A DNA stretch of 64,000 nucleotides from Corbicula japonica (GCA_038501625.1 JAZAYU010000013.1:186001-250000), one strand, 5' to 3'; shown: positions 46,767-60,427, numbered from the stretch's first letter. Translations and numbers: made by a program. Notes: generated by a model from the sequence alone, not told the origin.

Positions 46767-49700
46767 GTAAATTCATCAGTGATTTTGTGATTCAGGATAT
46801 TGTATCAACCTCCACACAGTTTTGATTGGCACATATCTGTGCAATGGCAAGTGAAGTAACAAACCATGTGTTGATGATAAAATATCATGTGACAATTTCA
46901 AAAAAGAAAGAAAGGGAGTACTTTGTCCTTCAAAGATTTTCTACAAAAATGTTTTTTATTACAAATGAGAGCTATGTATGCTAATTAATTTGAAATATGC
47001 AATATCCAAGAAATTTTCAGTTAAATTTTGAAGTACCATTAACCTTTGAGGAAACAGTCCAATGTGTAAATATGCAGATATGGATTTCTATTACTCAAAG
47101 GTGTACATTTCAGTAATTAGAGCAGAATCTGATCATTATTTTTACCAATGCTCAAAGCATCATTCACTTTACTCATCTACAACTCTGCAATGACAGCTAC
47201 CAGAAATATTCCTTGAGCTAACAAAGAGCCTTAGTTGAATACTAGAAATGTTTCCATGTACTCACAGAGTAGGCCCAATTTATTCTATAGATATGATCAG
47301 GGTCAGCACAGTTTAGTGACATCAAAAAGTAGCAATAAATAGTGAAATGACAGTTGACTTAGGAAAAGAATATGCTTTTTTACAATGTTTGCCATACCTT
47401 TACCATTTATGCATACTTCCTGTGTGTATTTTCAGGCCTCCTTCTTTGTAGTGTTCAGCAGGAAAGGGAGTAGTGTGGCCTTCAAGTTAAAGCAATGTTG
47501 CCGGTACAACATCCCAGTTGTCAGCCCAAAATTTGTGGAACAGTGTGTTGCTAAAAATAGACTGATCAGTTGTGAGAAGTATAGGCTTGCAGATGTAAAC
47601 AACAACACTGACTTCCAGAAGGGAAAAATACAAGGTGATAGGGGTTTGTTTGGTTGTTATATGTCATTTAACTGTTATCCCTTTACTCCATGGGATATGG
47701 CTGTTATCCATGGTGATCTTTGTAGATCTAGATCAGCAGGCACATACACATGTTTAAACTCAAGATATATTTTAAAAAAGTTAACTTCTTTTATTGCGTA
47801 ATATGTGAATATGAATTGTCAACAAAATACCCAGATTCCTGTCCATAGTATTTCCAAATCGGGTTAAATTAGTCAACACTATTATACTTTGTCACATGTT
47901 CAGATGTAATAAAAAAGATTTCCATGATAGAACATAGATTTGTCTATGGTTAAGTGCCCGAGGATTGTTCTTTAAACTTGATAATAATATCCTGTTTCAT
48001 GCTTTTTATCGGCTTTTTGTATAGGGTCCATTAATTTTGTTACTTGTCAGTTATTTAATTTCGGTTTGGTCTGAATTGTGAGAACGTTTATTTGAATGTT
48101 GAATTGCTATTTGCAAGAAAAATCTTCTTTTAACTGAACCATAACTCAGTCATGCAATCATGAGAACAGAGTATTATGTCTATTTTTATTTCACTCTTTA
48201 ATCCTGTAATTGTGAAACCATTGATGCCTGAAATTTCTGATATCAGTTGTTGATTACAGGTAGCACAGGTAGTGTTGTCGAGCAGCGGAGAAAGAAAAAA
48301 CAAGTGACTGTGAACTTAACCACCCAACCAAGTTGGTTGTTTGGTGACGTGAATGCCCCACAGTTTGATGAACAAAACTATGAACTTCCGAAATGGGCTT
48401 TTCTGACCAATAAGGTAAAAAACAGATTTTTTTATTTGGCATATTCTCACGATAATAGCAAGATTTTATTTCATTTTTATTAAGTTTTCCAGGTAAGTCA
48501 CTTTTATTTACCAGTACTCAGAACTTGAATAAAAATGTTGAGTGAAAATTGAGTTAGAGCTTAATATTGTTCCAATCTGATTAAAACCATCTTCCGAAAA
48601 CTGCTACACTATCAGGATCTGACAGCGAGTCAATTAATTTTTCTTTTATCAACAAGCGTACAAACCATTAAGATTATCGCCTACAAAATCACAAAAGTAC
48701 ATAAAAATCGCCACAAATGTTAAACGTTTCCAGAAGTTGTTTTGTATACATGGTGTTTAAACCATGGGAAGTGTTGACAACCCTCGTAAGACATATTTTA
48801 CTGAAGATTGTGGTATTTGATATAGTACTGCATTCATATGACATCTTTAGATCATTTTCTGTCCTTGCCCATAGCGTTATGAATCATGCTTCCTATGTTC
48901 ACTTTCTAAAAAGTATTTGAGATAAAACACTATAGATAATACATGGTATTTGTGGGCCTTCTTTAGATCTAACATTTTGTTTTATCTGACTTTAGTGAGA
49001 TTGACTGGTCGCCATTTCAGCTGATCAGATGCTTGAGATTTGAGACTGATCTCCAAACTTAGTTTTATGATCTTGGGCCCTGGGTCTTTCTTGCAAAAAC
49101 ATTGTAGGGAGAAAATAACAAAAAAGCAGAAGAAAATGAGTACAATGATTTACACGATAAAGGTTTTAATTAAAACACCTGTTTTACAGGAGTGTAAAAA
49201 AGTTCAAGTTTTAGAAGTGCATGTGTCACAGAAACATGAAGAAAGCAAGTTCAGGCTGTATGCCCAGAGTGGGGTACTGGACAACTCGAAGGTATTCAAA
49301 CAATCAGTCTCAGTGTTTGTCAACATCAGTTATATATAATGAAATCTATTAAATTTTAGGGCTTTACAATTTCTTTAATGTCACTGTGATCATCTATAAA
49401 TATCTTGAGATTTGATTGGTTTGCTGCCATGTGTGCCAGTATATATGCAGCAGGGTTTCATATATGTTGTTTGGCTCAGAATATTGTAACATTGGTTTGA
49501 AACCTGTCTCATAACTCTAGCTTATGATTGGTCTCCTGGAATAATTCAACCAATCACCTGCTGCAGATTGTAGACTGGACCAATGTCTGATCTTAGACCA
49601 GTTAAACAGTTACCAATCAGCAGCTGCAGTAATAACTTAAGCTTCTCTTTCCTTTTCCAAATGGAGGTCTATACTTACAAACAGATTTAACTTCTCCAGG

Positions 49701-52700
49701 TAGCGAGTGTAGAAGAAGCTGTGGTATGGTATTTCTCGACAGCTGCTGCAGTGGTCAGTGGGTTTGAGCAGCTGTACAGACAGTACACCAACAAACCACA
49801 GAGCATGATGGACTGTAAGCCTGGCACTGTTCATGTAGAGAATCTGGGATCCCCAAACTTCAGACTGGTAATTTATACTTACATTCGTGTACTTTGGTTA
49901 TCGTGCTGATTTCAATAATCTTAAAATAAATGGGTGTTAACTTACTATACTGAAAATCATGAAATTGACAATTTGCCAATTCTGCTTTATGTAACAATGC
50001 ATGTCTATATGGAATAAACTGAATTATAATTATCAAAATCTCTTGAAGAAGAAGAAAAGTATGTATCTATGCACTTTAACAACTTCCTCTACTTGCATTT
50101 GGACTGATTTAAAAATGATTGTCTTGAACTTCAAGTCATTACGAATATGTACATTCAAAAACTTATGTTTGTAAGTCTATTAAGTGAGGAATGCATTTTC
50201 TTTCATATGAACAGGTGGTGGGAAAACTGTCTCTCCTAAATGAGGAGATTTCCTCACAGGTGGCAGCTCTGACCAGCATGATATGGAATGAGGCTTTACA
50301 GGAAGTAGATTCCATGTTGGAAATCCCAATGAAACATATTCAAGAAAAGCAGGTATTCTTCATGATTAAAATAATCACTTCTTATATTTGGTATAGTAAC
50401 TTACTGCTGTTTAGTATTTTTCATAGATTTAAGCAGAATTGGGCATCAGCATTTTACTGTGACCTCGATAACTCCACAAGCATATACTTGTACTGGCCTC
50501 AATAAATCCACTCGCCTGCTTGCATTAGCAAGTGAATATCAAGGCTATAATCCTGACTGTAAACAGTCAAATTAAACCGTACAAATGTGTGTCTATCTCA
50601 TGGTTTCTGTTATTACAACGGGTTGAGATTGTAAAGAAATTTTAGATCTTAACATGTAGTTTGTAAGAGAATGCATCAGATATTGTTATTGTAGATAACT
50701 GAAGCTAGAGTGGTTCTCAGCCAGCTGACAGAGAAATTGTTAGGCAACCATGACATTGACAGTCTGCTGGAAACATTCTATCAAGTGTTACCTCATAAAG
50801 AACAGTACAAGACAACTACATGGACTCTTAGAGATGTGATAGGAAAACAGGATTTGTGTCAGGTAAAACCCTGATAGTTTAGTCCACCAATTTCTCTATT
50901 AGTGTCTTAGTGTCATATTATTATGAATCTGGGGTGCTAGATTTTACAATGTTATTAAACAGGATTTACCAACTGAATAGCTGCAGTTTAGACTTGCATT
51001 AAATAGAGCAAATTGTATAGACTAGCATTAAGATGGATTAAAACTGTTTCTAGATTGTTTTTATGTGCATGACGAGCATCATCAGGGTTGCCAGCGGACT
51101 TGAAAAGTCAGGGAAATTTGATTTTAAAAGTGGTCATTTTGAAAAGTGGTCAGTGAAAAATAAAAATCCTAAACAGTCAGTGAAAAGTCAGGGAAAAGTC
51201 ATTTTGAAGGAAAAAAATTGTACTATTTTAAGATTTGAGTTTACAATTTTTTCTGTTATGAAGCTTTTTCTTTATAATTGTGGATTATAATAAAAGTTCT
51301 AATATTTTAAATAAAATTAATTGAAGACTGAAAGGCTCTGCAACCCTTGCCTCCAGAAATTTTTAATAAGGAGGTTCTACAAAAAAACTAGGTTGCTGTG
51401 AACTGAAAGTTGGAACAAATTTTGTACATGATACATGTTCACACTATGGCAGTCACTTCTGTCAATTATCACCATTAAGGCCTATATAGCAGAACTTACT
51501 ATGTTCAGAGGGTTGCTGTGTGCTGGATCTTGGAGGGAGGAACATGGGTTTTGTATATTTGCAGAGTTTTTAAACATGTTGCGGCACAAAGTACTGCTAC
51601 ATTTTTCAAGATACTGACTTGAAACTTTAAACACCTTAGGTACGGGGTATTATGAGCCTGACATTTTTTATATGGCTCAGTCTATCATTTTTTATGACAG
51701 GTGCATGAGTTTTGTTTAAATCTTGTGAAACATACTTTTCTCTAGATTGATTTGAAAATTTCAGCAAACATTCTGCATCAACTGACCTATTTTCTGTTTG
51801 GCCCAGTGTAGATGTAGGTGACATTTTTCATTTGGACCAGACTAATAATATTTGTTTGATTGGGACAGGGGTCTTCAAAACCTACAGGTATTTCTATCTA
51901 AGTTTATCTAAGCACTGGACAGGCTAAATTGTATATATTGTATTACTTGTATGGTATAAACAGCTTTGTATTTGAGTTATGTATTAAAAAAGTATTTTAT
52001 TTTGTTTTCAAGTTTATGGCAACCCATTCTTTTTTCGGGGGACCATAAGATGCTCAATATGGAATGGTTTTTAATCTGAAATTACCCCATTGAAGGTTCC
52101 ATGTTCACCACCATATGCATACCATCATATGGGATGGATCAAAATTGTACAGTTTATTGGTGTAAATATTGAGTTGCGATCAAATTGCGGCAGGGCAATA
52201 TGCATTTTATTACTGCCCATGAACAGGCTCAATCAAACTGAGCCTGCAGTATTTTCATATTTGTTGTGTTTCGTGGCTTTCAAAGTTCCCTTTTCATCAG
52301 TCTTTTTAAATTACAACATGAAGTTAACATGTAAGGGCATTCTGCCTGAGGTGTTGTTTTACTTGTGTGAAATGGTATGTTGTTTGCTGGCCCCTTTTGC
52401 AGACTATGTACATCTCTTTTAATCTGCATTTGATAATTATTCCAGTCAATAATGAATAATGGATACTTAAGCTTCAATTGCGATAATCTCTTGCTTTTTA
52501 CTATTGTGTTTATTTATTCAAGTTTTTGTATGCTATGTGATATTTGTGTTCCCTCGTCACTAGTCAAGAATACATGTTTTAACAATTATCTTGTAAGTAT
52601 TGGTTTAAATCTTGTAAGGTTTTCTTGCTTATTTTACATTGTTTAACATTTCACTGAACATCAAACTACCAAACTTTGTATCGATGTATAAAGCATCATT

Positions 52701-55700
52701 TAATTGTCAAATAATATAATATATTGTTAAAATAATAAAAATGAGCTTATGGGCAGATTGGACAGCAGTAGGGGTGGTGAACATTGTTTAAGTTTGGTAT
52801 TATTGGTCAGTGAAAAATGCGATTTGGTCAGTGAAAAGTCAGGGAAAAGTCAGGGAATTTTTTTTCATCTGTGGTACTGGCAACCCTGATCATATGAAAT
52901 AAAGACCTCAATTATGATGTACCTCAAGGACCAGTGAAGCACCATGTATGTATTATGGCATCTACAATCATAATATTGTCTGGTACTTGGTCAATGTTGT
53001 ACAATGTTTAATACAAATAAAATGTTCTTATTCATTTTCGTAACAAATCCAACTTACCTTTATGGTTTACAGTCATAGTATTGTTTACATTATTATTAAA
53101 ACAACAGGAATTTTTTAATTTGATTTCAGTTGCTGACAGACATTGTATCAGTAAGTGAGGCAACAGACTGGTCTCCAGATGCTACTGTGATAGCTAAATA
53201 TCAAGCTTTAGGCTGTCATATACAGCTTGTAGACCAGACTCACAGTGACTCAGCAGATATTGTGAACTTCATGAACAGTGCTTTTCATGATAGCAGTGGA
53301 AGAATTCACAATATATATAGAGTTCGCAGAACTGTAGAGGAAGTGAGTTTTCAAGGTGATGTTGGTAACATTCAGACACTAACACATGCTTCATCATGTT
53401 ACAACATCCTAGGAATTTTATCCAGGTAACATGTTACACAAAGTAAAAAGATATGACAATAAAGCATCCTAAAAGAAAAAAAGCATGTTTCCTTTTAACA
53501 CCAGTAAATGACAATAAACTTAAGTGTCAGGATCCTTAATGATATATTAAAAAGCAGGTTTTTAACAGTACAGTAGAAATAGCATTAAAGTGGTTCACTT
53601 TATAGTTACAGCAAAAGATAAACATACTGCAAAAACAGCAGTATAGCAAATTCAGTTAACAATCCTGCACTTCATGGATCTCACTGAAACTTTCCTAAAA
53701 GACACTGGATTAAACTGGGATATCATAGCCTTAACATTGTTCAACCTGACCGTAAGGCATTGGTTTAACAATGCACAATTTTGGAGATACTTGTAATGTT
53801 TTTTTTTAATCTCCAGAAGTTAATTCCTACTTTAGGTAGCTTTTTTCCCCTATATCTCCCCATATTGCATAAAAGGTAATAAAATAACAGATTTAATTAT
53901 ACTGTCATTCACAATTTTTATGTCTGTTTATAGGATGTATGATAGGATGGTGAGAATGTTATGACCATGATATCTCAGTCAAGTGTGATAAGCAGCCCGA
54001 TTGCTGTAGACACTCCGAAGTTATGACCCTTTAAATACCAGTATTGAACCAAATTAGCATTGTCTCCAGTGTCTATCTTGGGAAGCCATTCACTGAACTT
54101 GATCAGACTTTATATGGGCATAGTATCTTCTTTAGGTTTAGTAACCCAGACAGATTGAACATTTAACTCTGTAGTTGCATACCTTTATTTGCAAATAACC
54201 ATCGTCTGCTGACTGATCGGCGAACTTTGTGAAAGTCTGACAACTCTTCGTTTGGGTAGAATAAAGAATAACATAACAAAGAAGATGAAATTTATTTAAT
54301 CTTGTTATTATTTAAAGGATATTTGTGTGTTTCAGTAAAATACCAGTTTAATTTGCTTAATTCAATTTGTTTAAAAGTGAATAATTTATTACAAAACAGT
54401 ACTGAACAGGTCTGGCAAAACTGAGAATGACCCACATAAATATTTTCACTGAAAGTGGGGAGAATATATGTATTTCAATGGTAATCATAAAATGAAATAT
54501 TATATTTTAATGACTATTTACCCTTTACTCCATGGGATATGGATGTTGTCCATGGAGGAACAGTATAAATCCAGATCAGCTGGAACATTCATGCCATCTA
54601 ATCTGTCGTTCAGCTGCTTAGATATATATCACTCGGGCTACACCCCTCGTGATATATCCTTATGCATCTGAACTCCGCCCCGTGAATTATCCTGCGATTT
54701 CACCGGAAGCTATTGATTATTTCTTAAATAACTGTTTAATTATAGAGGCCTACTTTTGCCCCACATGGTGGCAGACAAGATGGGTGTATCAAGGACAGAT
54801 GCAGGAAATCTTGGAGCAGGAATATACTTCTCAGATAATCCAAGGTAATCTCCCTTTGTTGTGATATTCAAAATGATTAAACATTGTTGATATTTTGGAC
54901 ATACAGCATCAGTTATCTACCAGTACATGATTTATTTCTTTGATTATTCATTGTTTGGTTATCTGCTGTTTTTGTGAATCTTCTAAACTTGTTACTAGAT
55001 AGATAAAGATTTCAACCATCATTTTGATCCTGATCTGATAAAAATCTACATAATCATGGTCGTTAGAAAAGGAAAAATTTGAAAGATAATTTTCAAAAAG
55101 AGGAAACAAGCAGCAAATAAAAAAACTTTCACAAAGCAATATCACATGATAATAACACAAACCAATAGGTAAACAACTTAACACTTGTTTCTTTAATCTT
55201 CCATTTATCTCCTTAGTGAGTTATGAATTTTGGTTGTTATTAAAGTAAACCATTTCATTTGCAGTACTTAAATTGACCATTAATTGCAAGATAAACATTA
55301 TTTACAAAGTATCTGATAGGATAAAAAATAGAATGACAAAAGACTCTTAAAGATTTAAACAATAGAAATAAATCTGAATGTCCTATTTTAATTTTAGATA
55401 TATTTTATTTTACTGACAATGACAATACACACATATTTGCTGTTTCTCAGGTTTGAACACTTGACACTCAATATAAGATTGATTACATGTACAAGATGTG
55501 ATCATTATATCATGCAACATAAGCTCATGCACACATTGAAAATCAATATTTTTTAACAAAATATAAATGTGACTGTGACCCTGACCATGACAAATGGGGC
55601 TTATTAACTTTGCACTAAATGTAGATCCTGATCACATTTCAGACTTACACTTTCTGAAAGGTATATAAACCATTTTCTATATACATTAAAAATTAAATTA

Positions 55701-56214
55701 TCCACAGACTGATGAACTGTGTAGACCCTGATCATACTGAACAGATGCAGAGTCTGATCTAAGTCTACACTGGTGGCTTAGGTCATAAGCCCTATTTTGT
55801 CATGATGCATCACAAATGTTATAGTTATGCTAAATCCTAGTAATGATAAGGAAACTATAAACTACTGATTTACAAAACTAGATATAAAACATATATTGTT
55901 CTTAAATACTATAAATATCTCTCAAGAAAAAAGTTATTTTGGCATGATTTGTGAGTTTTACATGACTTTCTATACATAAATATGCTGTGATCCACATGTA
56001 CATATGCATTCCCTTGTTTCCTTACCATAGCAAGAGTGCCCAGTACTCTACACAGAACAGTAGAACGGGTACCAGACTGATGATGGTCTGTGATGTAGCA
56101 CTGGGGCAGTGCTGTGAAGTGACCCAGCCAGACAGCAGTATTACAACTCCACCTGAGGGGTATGATAGTGTACATGGGGTCAAGGCAACATCTGATAAAC
56201 CTAGTACATTCAAG
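46638..56214 (+). CDS. PARP4: PARP4 (vault poly(ADP-ribose) polymerase) homologue, 5' ten coding exons
   Basis: PARP4 uses NAD+ to ADP-ribosylate proteins and is a component of vault particles. Ten exons join in frame to 546 codons: a BRCT-like region (residues 1-95), a middle domain (about 160-250), helical regulatory segments (IWNEALQEVDSMLE, TFYQVLPHKE, about 265-360) and the ADP-ribosyltransferase fold from about 365. His439 (TLTHASSCYNILGIL) and Tyr479 (LGAGIYFSDNP) are the first two residues of the catalytic triad. The family likeness runs through KYQALGCHIQ, CDVALGQC and PPEGYDSVHGV. The exon with the catalytic Glu and the VIT/vWA region were not found to 64000, so the gene is incomplete here. 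It is divergent from UBE3B. Confidence 0.92.
47436..47634 (+). CDS. PARP4: PARP4 exon 2 (residues 44-109)
   Basis: Encodes the second half of the BRCT-like region (ASFFVVFS, then YNIPVVSPKFVEQC) and a linker NNNTDFQKGKIQ. The Trp usual in BRCT helix 3 is Phe here. A fragment of the TTAA-type MITE begins about 50 bases after the donor. Confidence 0.85.
48260..48414 (+). CDS. PARP4: PARP4 exon 3 (residues 110-161)
   Basis: A linker with the basic run QRRKKKQ (possible nuclear signal), then PSWLFGDVNAPQFDE and ELPKWAFLTNK. Starts in a split Gly and ends in phase 0. Confidence 0.85.
48993..49080. repeat. Half copy of the fold-back MITE in a PARP4 intron
   Basis: Carries CAGATGCTTGAGATTTGAGA and AGTTTTATGATCTTGGGC, one arm of the family in the GATCATAAAACT variant. 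Confidence 0.6.
49190..49291 (+). CDS. PARP4: PARP4 exon 4 (residues 162-195)
   Basis: Encodes VQVLEVHVSQKHEESKFRLY, equivalent to the family's AVVVELQCSRD stretch. Phase 0 on both sides. Confidence 0.88.
49700..49867 (+). CDS. PARP4: PARP4 exon 5 (residues 196-251)
   Basis: Encodes VASVEEAVVWYFSTAAAVV and FEQLYRQYTNKPQ. Phase 0 on both sides, 168 nt. Confidence 0.87.
50215..50352 (+). CDS. PARP4: PARP4 exon 6 (residues 252-297)
   Basis: Encodes a helical part with LTSMIWNEALQEVDSMLEIP, matching the family's MIWAEALGHLEHML segment. Phase 0 on both sides. Confidence 0.93.
50695..50862 (+). CDS. PARP4: PARP4 exon 7 (residues 298-353)
   Basis: Encodes ITEARVVLSQLTEKLLG and ETFYQVLPHKEQYKTT, ending GKQDLCQ. 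Matches the family's FYRLIPHKG and KADLCQ. Confidence 0.94.
51083..52888. mobile_element. hAT-like TIR element in PARP4 intron 7
   Basis: The left end CAGGGTTGCCAG and the right end CTGGCAACCCTG are a 12-bp inverted repeat in hAT style, 1.8 kb apart. Subterminal AAAAGTCAGGGAAA repeats lie just inside both ends (51105-51210 and 52795-52860). No transposase frame is seen. A stretch near 51600-51800 resembles the core of the 60.4-kb repeat and may be a later insertion. The 8-bp target duplication is not clear. Confidence 0.65.
53130..53425 (+). CDS. PARP4: PARP4 exon 8 (residues 354-451, catalytic His)
   Basis: Opens the catalytic domain: LLTDIVSVSEATDW, KYQALGCHIQLVDQT, IHNIYRVRR, then TLTHASSCYNILGIL with His439. 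It follows a 2.3-kb intron that holds a TIR transposon. Confidence 0.96.
54515..54620. repeat. TTAA-type MITE fragment in PARP4 intron 8
   Basis: Left part only: TACCCTTTACTCCATGGGAT then ATCCAGATCAGCTGG. It is cut by the short repeat (54618-54725) that also occurs at 11095-11215, ending 20 bases before exon 9. Confidence 0.6.
54746..54844 (+). CDS. PARP4: PARP4 exon 9 (residues 452-484, catalytic Tyr)
   Basis: A 99-nt exon encoding GLLLPHMVADKMGVSRTDAG then LGAGIYFSDNP with Tyr479. The acceptor tatag and donor gtaatc keep the frame through split Arg452 and Ser485. Confidence 0.94.
56031..56214 (+). CDS. PARP4: PARP4 exon 10 (residues 485-546)
   Basis: Encodes KSAQYSTQNSRTGTRLMMVC, DVALGQCCEVTQPD and PPEGYDSVHGVKAT. 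Donor gtaagt. This is the last exon I can place. Confidence 0.95.
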
Positions 56215-57936
56215 GTAAGTCAGCATCTGAATGATCAGGTTGTGAACAACACAAACACTTCCTGAAGTTATCTAACCATGTAAATATTGTGTATTTGTAG
56301 TTAACTTTAATATCCTATAACCCTTTACACAACATATAGTTTATCCCATGTGCGAAAAGTGTAGAACTGGATCAGCTGGCACATCTGTGCCGTCTGAACA
56401 GGATCTTCACTGTTCACTTCTTTGTCAGAAATAACTTAATGAATCAAAAGCAATCAGTGTAGATCCTGATCAGATGGCATAGATGTGTGAGCTGATATGG
56501 ACTGCTATTTGGATAGCAGCTATATATCAAAATTTTATGGAGTAATGGATTAATGACATAGTTTTCAAAAACATTAATATAATAAAGGTGAAAGTATGTT
56601 AACATTCCAGTTCTTCTACAGTTAGCACAATACAGTTGTGAATGCTTGAACAGTCACTTGTCAACAAATATTCTTCTTTGTCACTATGTTCAAACAATGT
56701 CTTACAAACAGAAATCAAGTTTTAGAAATAGTTTCATTATCTTTATGTCCAAGTTAACCAACTGATATTTAAATAAAAAAAACATTTAGTGAAATGTTTT
56801 TCATTGAAGTTTCTTTCATACCTGATAAGTTTTTCAGCATGATTTCCTGGGGAAAACAAATCTTTCCCTAGGGAAAAAACACTGTTCACATGAGTGACTT
56901 AACATCTTCAAATATCTGGTGTAATGTATTCAAGAGAGTGAAGTCATTTATAAAAAAAGGTCTGTGTTAACGTTAACATTTCAGTGTAAGAAACAAAACA
57001 TAGATTGTATACATTTACACAAGTGTTGTGAACAATAAAGATATACAATAAAGAGTTGGGTGAACTGTTTTGGTGGGAACTCAGCAGAGCTTCATTCCAG
57101 AAAAACAGTTCACCCTCATGGAAGATACTTATAGCCATGAACCTAAAAACAAGCTATATGAAGTTATAACTTTGTGACATTGTAAAACCTGTGAAAAAAA
57201 TGAACAATGACAAATATATGTGAACTATTGTTTAAACTAAATTATCACATACCTTTCGGTGTGGGAGTGTAATAAAACCCATTATCACTTTTCATCTGCG
57301 TTATCAGCAATCAGAACAAATTTATAAAAAAAATGACTTACATTTGCCATCTGACCATTTCAGGCAAGTTTCTGTAAGGAACTTAAGCAACCCTTATATT
57401 CATGATATCCTCGGAAAATATAACATTCTAACATCTTGATTATTCCATAAGATAGCAAAACGCTGATAGTCTGTGGTGAAATTCAACAACAGCAACAAAG
57501 CCATTTTAAAATCGAAAACAAAATGACACAGAAGCTGACATCGTTTTCAGAACATCTTCGGTTTGATCTTCCAACATCCCCGGAACAAAAGAGAAACACT
57601 TGATACACATTTTAAATCAAAAATTTGAGTTAACATCCAACAAATATAAGTGTTGTCATATGCCACTATGAAAGTTTACACGAATGACATCAAACATTAG
57701 ACGTATAAAAACACAACTTTGTTTTGGCAAATGGGACAACAGTAGGATAAATATTTGTGGTGGACTAGCTTATGCATCACCAGATACTACCGAATTACAC
57801 ATGTTTTTAATTCACTTTAAAGAGTGATATAAATAGACAATAAAAATTTCTCATTTTCAAGGGTATGTGATAAATAGAATACATTGTTCGTGTTCATTTT
57901 GTACTGAAATCGTTAAAGTCATGTAGACCAGTTTTT
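56215..57936. other. PARP4 intron after exon 10, first part
   Basis: AT-rich. It contains a TTAA-type MITE (56317-56553). I searched by eye for the next PARP4 exon (a D-E-F-V-V-Y-like motif) and did not find it. Confidence 0.5.
56317..56553. mobile_element. TTAA-type MITE in PARP4
   Basis: Begins ATAACCCTTTACAC and ends GGAGTAATGGATTAA, both worn forms of the family ends, with GTAGATCCTGATCAGATGGC inside. Confidence 0.65.
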
Positions 57937-58831
57937 GTGTCGCCCTTTCGAAGAAACGGCGATACATAGGGATCGCTTTGTCCGTCCGTCTGTCCGTCCG
58001 TCCGTCACGAAAACTTAACGTTGGCTATAACTTTGCCATTTCTTAATATTTCTTTATCAAGCTTGCAAATTATATTGCTTATGACAACACGCTCGAGATG
58101 ATGCCAAATTCTCAAGGTCAAGGTCACATTTGATGGAGTTATGCCCCTTTTTGTACTTGGATTTTTACACGAAAACTTAACGTTGGCTATAATTTTGTCA
58201 TTTCTTAATATTTTTTCATCAAACTTTCAAATTATATTGCTTATGACAACACGCTCCTGATGATGCCAAATTCTCAAGGTCAAGGTCACGTTTGATGTAG
58301 TTATGCCCCTTTTTGTACTTGGATTTTTACACGAAAACTTAACGTTGGCTAAAACTGTGTCATTTCTTAACATTTTTACATCAGACTTTCAAATTATATT
58401 GCTTTTGACAACATGCTCATGATGATGCCTAATTCTTTGATGGAGTCCGTCCGTCTGTCCGTCCGTCCGTCACAAAAACTTAACGTTGGCTATAACTTTG
58501 CCATTTCTTAATATTTCTTTATCAAACTTTCAAATAACATTGCTTATGACAACAGGCTCGAGATGATACGAAATTCTCAAGGTCAAGGTCACATTTGATG
58601 GAAAAATGCCCTTTTTTGTACTTGGATTTTTACACGAAAACTTAATGTTGGCTATAACTTTGTCATTTCTTAATATTTTTACATCAAACTTTCAAATTAT
58701 ATTGCTTATGACAACACGCTCATGATGAAGCCAGATTCTTTGATTGAGTTATGCCCCTTTTTGTACATGCATTTTTATTCCGACTTAGCACCAGAGGGCG
58801 ACACAAGTGTTCAACTGAACACCCATCTAGT
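57937..58831 (+). mobile_element. Pearl/Helentron-like element with 162-bp repeats
   Basis: The left end TGTGTCGCCCT and the right end AGGGCGACACA (58794-58804) are inverted. After the left end comes a GTCC/GTCT microsatellite (about 57979-58006), which recurs at about 58446-58470. The core has five copies of a unit marked by GAAAACTTAACGTTGGCTAT (near 58009, 58170, 58332, 58473, 58635; spacing 141-162). After the right repeat comes a hairpin GTGTTCAACTGAACAC and the tail CCATCTAGT. Non-coding. Confidence 0.7.
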
Positions 58832-59412
58832 TTGAGTTATTTGTACATGACATGAACTTTTGTTTGATGGGGATATAAATAAATTGAATTTGCTTGTACA
58901 TTTGATTCAATTTGAAAACAAAAATAAGTGAATATTCCTGCCATCTAGTAGTCATGTGGTCACACAGAGATGTCGTATGTTAATGTTAGAGCTATGGTTT
59001 TGCTGTATAGCATATGTTTGTATATGTACATGTACATGAAAAAAAAAGATCACAATAGAACATAATGTTTATCAGGCTTGTCAGTGATTGAATACTAGTA
59101 TGTAAATTTTGTACAAAATGTGTTTAATGTTCTGTGTGAAATCTTTTCATTATAAATGATAGGTTCTTTTGTCGATGTTTTAAAATAATATTTGAGGCCG
59201 TTTAAATGAATCACTGGTAAGTGATTGTAAAATGACAATTAGTTTAAATAATTTGTTTACATGTTGTACAAGCAAATGGATACTGCGAAATTAAAATGTG
59301 GTTAAAAACAATATTTGAATGTAACATACATGAGTCGTCTATAGCATGGCAATTTTTATAACTTGACTTCCAAAATCAACTTTCTAGGACCTAATACTTT
59401 CCTCTATGTTAT

Positions 59413-59675
59413 TATGTCTTCCCCCCCCCCCCCCCCTTCTGGGGGAGACATATTGTTTTTGCCCTGTCCGTCTGTCCGTCAGTCCGTCTGTCACACTTCG
59501 TTTCCGCTCAATAACCTCAATAACTGGAGTACCCTTTGACCTACAGCATTCAAACTAAATAGGGTAATAGCCCTTATTGAGTAGAAGAACCCTATAGATT
59601 TTGGGGTCAGTAGGTCAAGGTCACAGGCCAGGGCACAGGGGGGAAGACATGCGTTTTTCACAAAAAACATCTAGT
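59413..59675 (+). mobile_element. Small pearl/Helentron-like element with a C16 run
   Basis: The left end ATGTCTTCCCCC extends into a run of 16 C (59421-59436), followed by GGGGGAGACAT. Next come a GTCCGTCTGTCCGTCAGTCC microsatellite and a short core. The right end GGGGAAGACAT is followed by a hairpin GTTTTTCACAAAAAAC and the tail ATCTAGTT. Confidence 0.68.
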
Positions 59676-60427
59676 TATAAATCTGAAAGCTTTAACTTCC
59701 GTTGAACATTTCTATGGAGTTAATTTGTGTTCAATGGTGTTAATTTATCCAAAATTAAGTAAGATATAAGTCAGTTTTAGACAAACATCACAGTTTTGCC
59801 AATAACCGATTTTGATGTAGTTCTGCTATAAAGACTAAATAACAAGTAAAAAATATTTTTGTTCAAATGTCAAACTCCTGTGGTCTCTTTATATATGGTG
59901 GCATATTTCTGCCGCAAGTTAGTCAAGTAGCTTACGCAATACTTAGAAAAGATATCCTGAAAAGTTGGTCGTGCAAATCTACTCTTTCATGATTTTTTGT
60001 TCAATAATTGAAATTGTTCAAGGGTAAAAATTAAAATATAGGCGAATATTATATTAATTTGTTGGAAATTTGTCACCGGAAAAGATGCCTTCTCAAAACT
60101 AAGGTCAATCCTTGAAATGACATCATTATTTTGAGCAAACTACATAATGATTGCTTATTGCAAAAGTAACAGTACTAAGTTCAAATGTGCAATAAAATCA
60201 CCTAAAAGGTATGAAAAAGGAATAGGTCCAATCCAAATACATGTAAAGCAACAATGGAAATTTTAACAAATATATCACCGATAACACAATTACAACTTAA
60301 CAGGTTATCAGAATATTTTAAATGCATATTCAGGTTGTGACGTGTTGCTCCATCTTGGTCCAGAAAAAATCTTCAATTGTTAAACTGGTGAATAGACAAT
60401 AAACTATTTATGTCCAATAGAATATTT

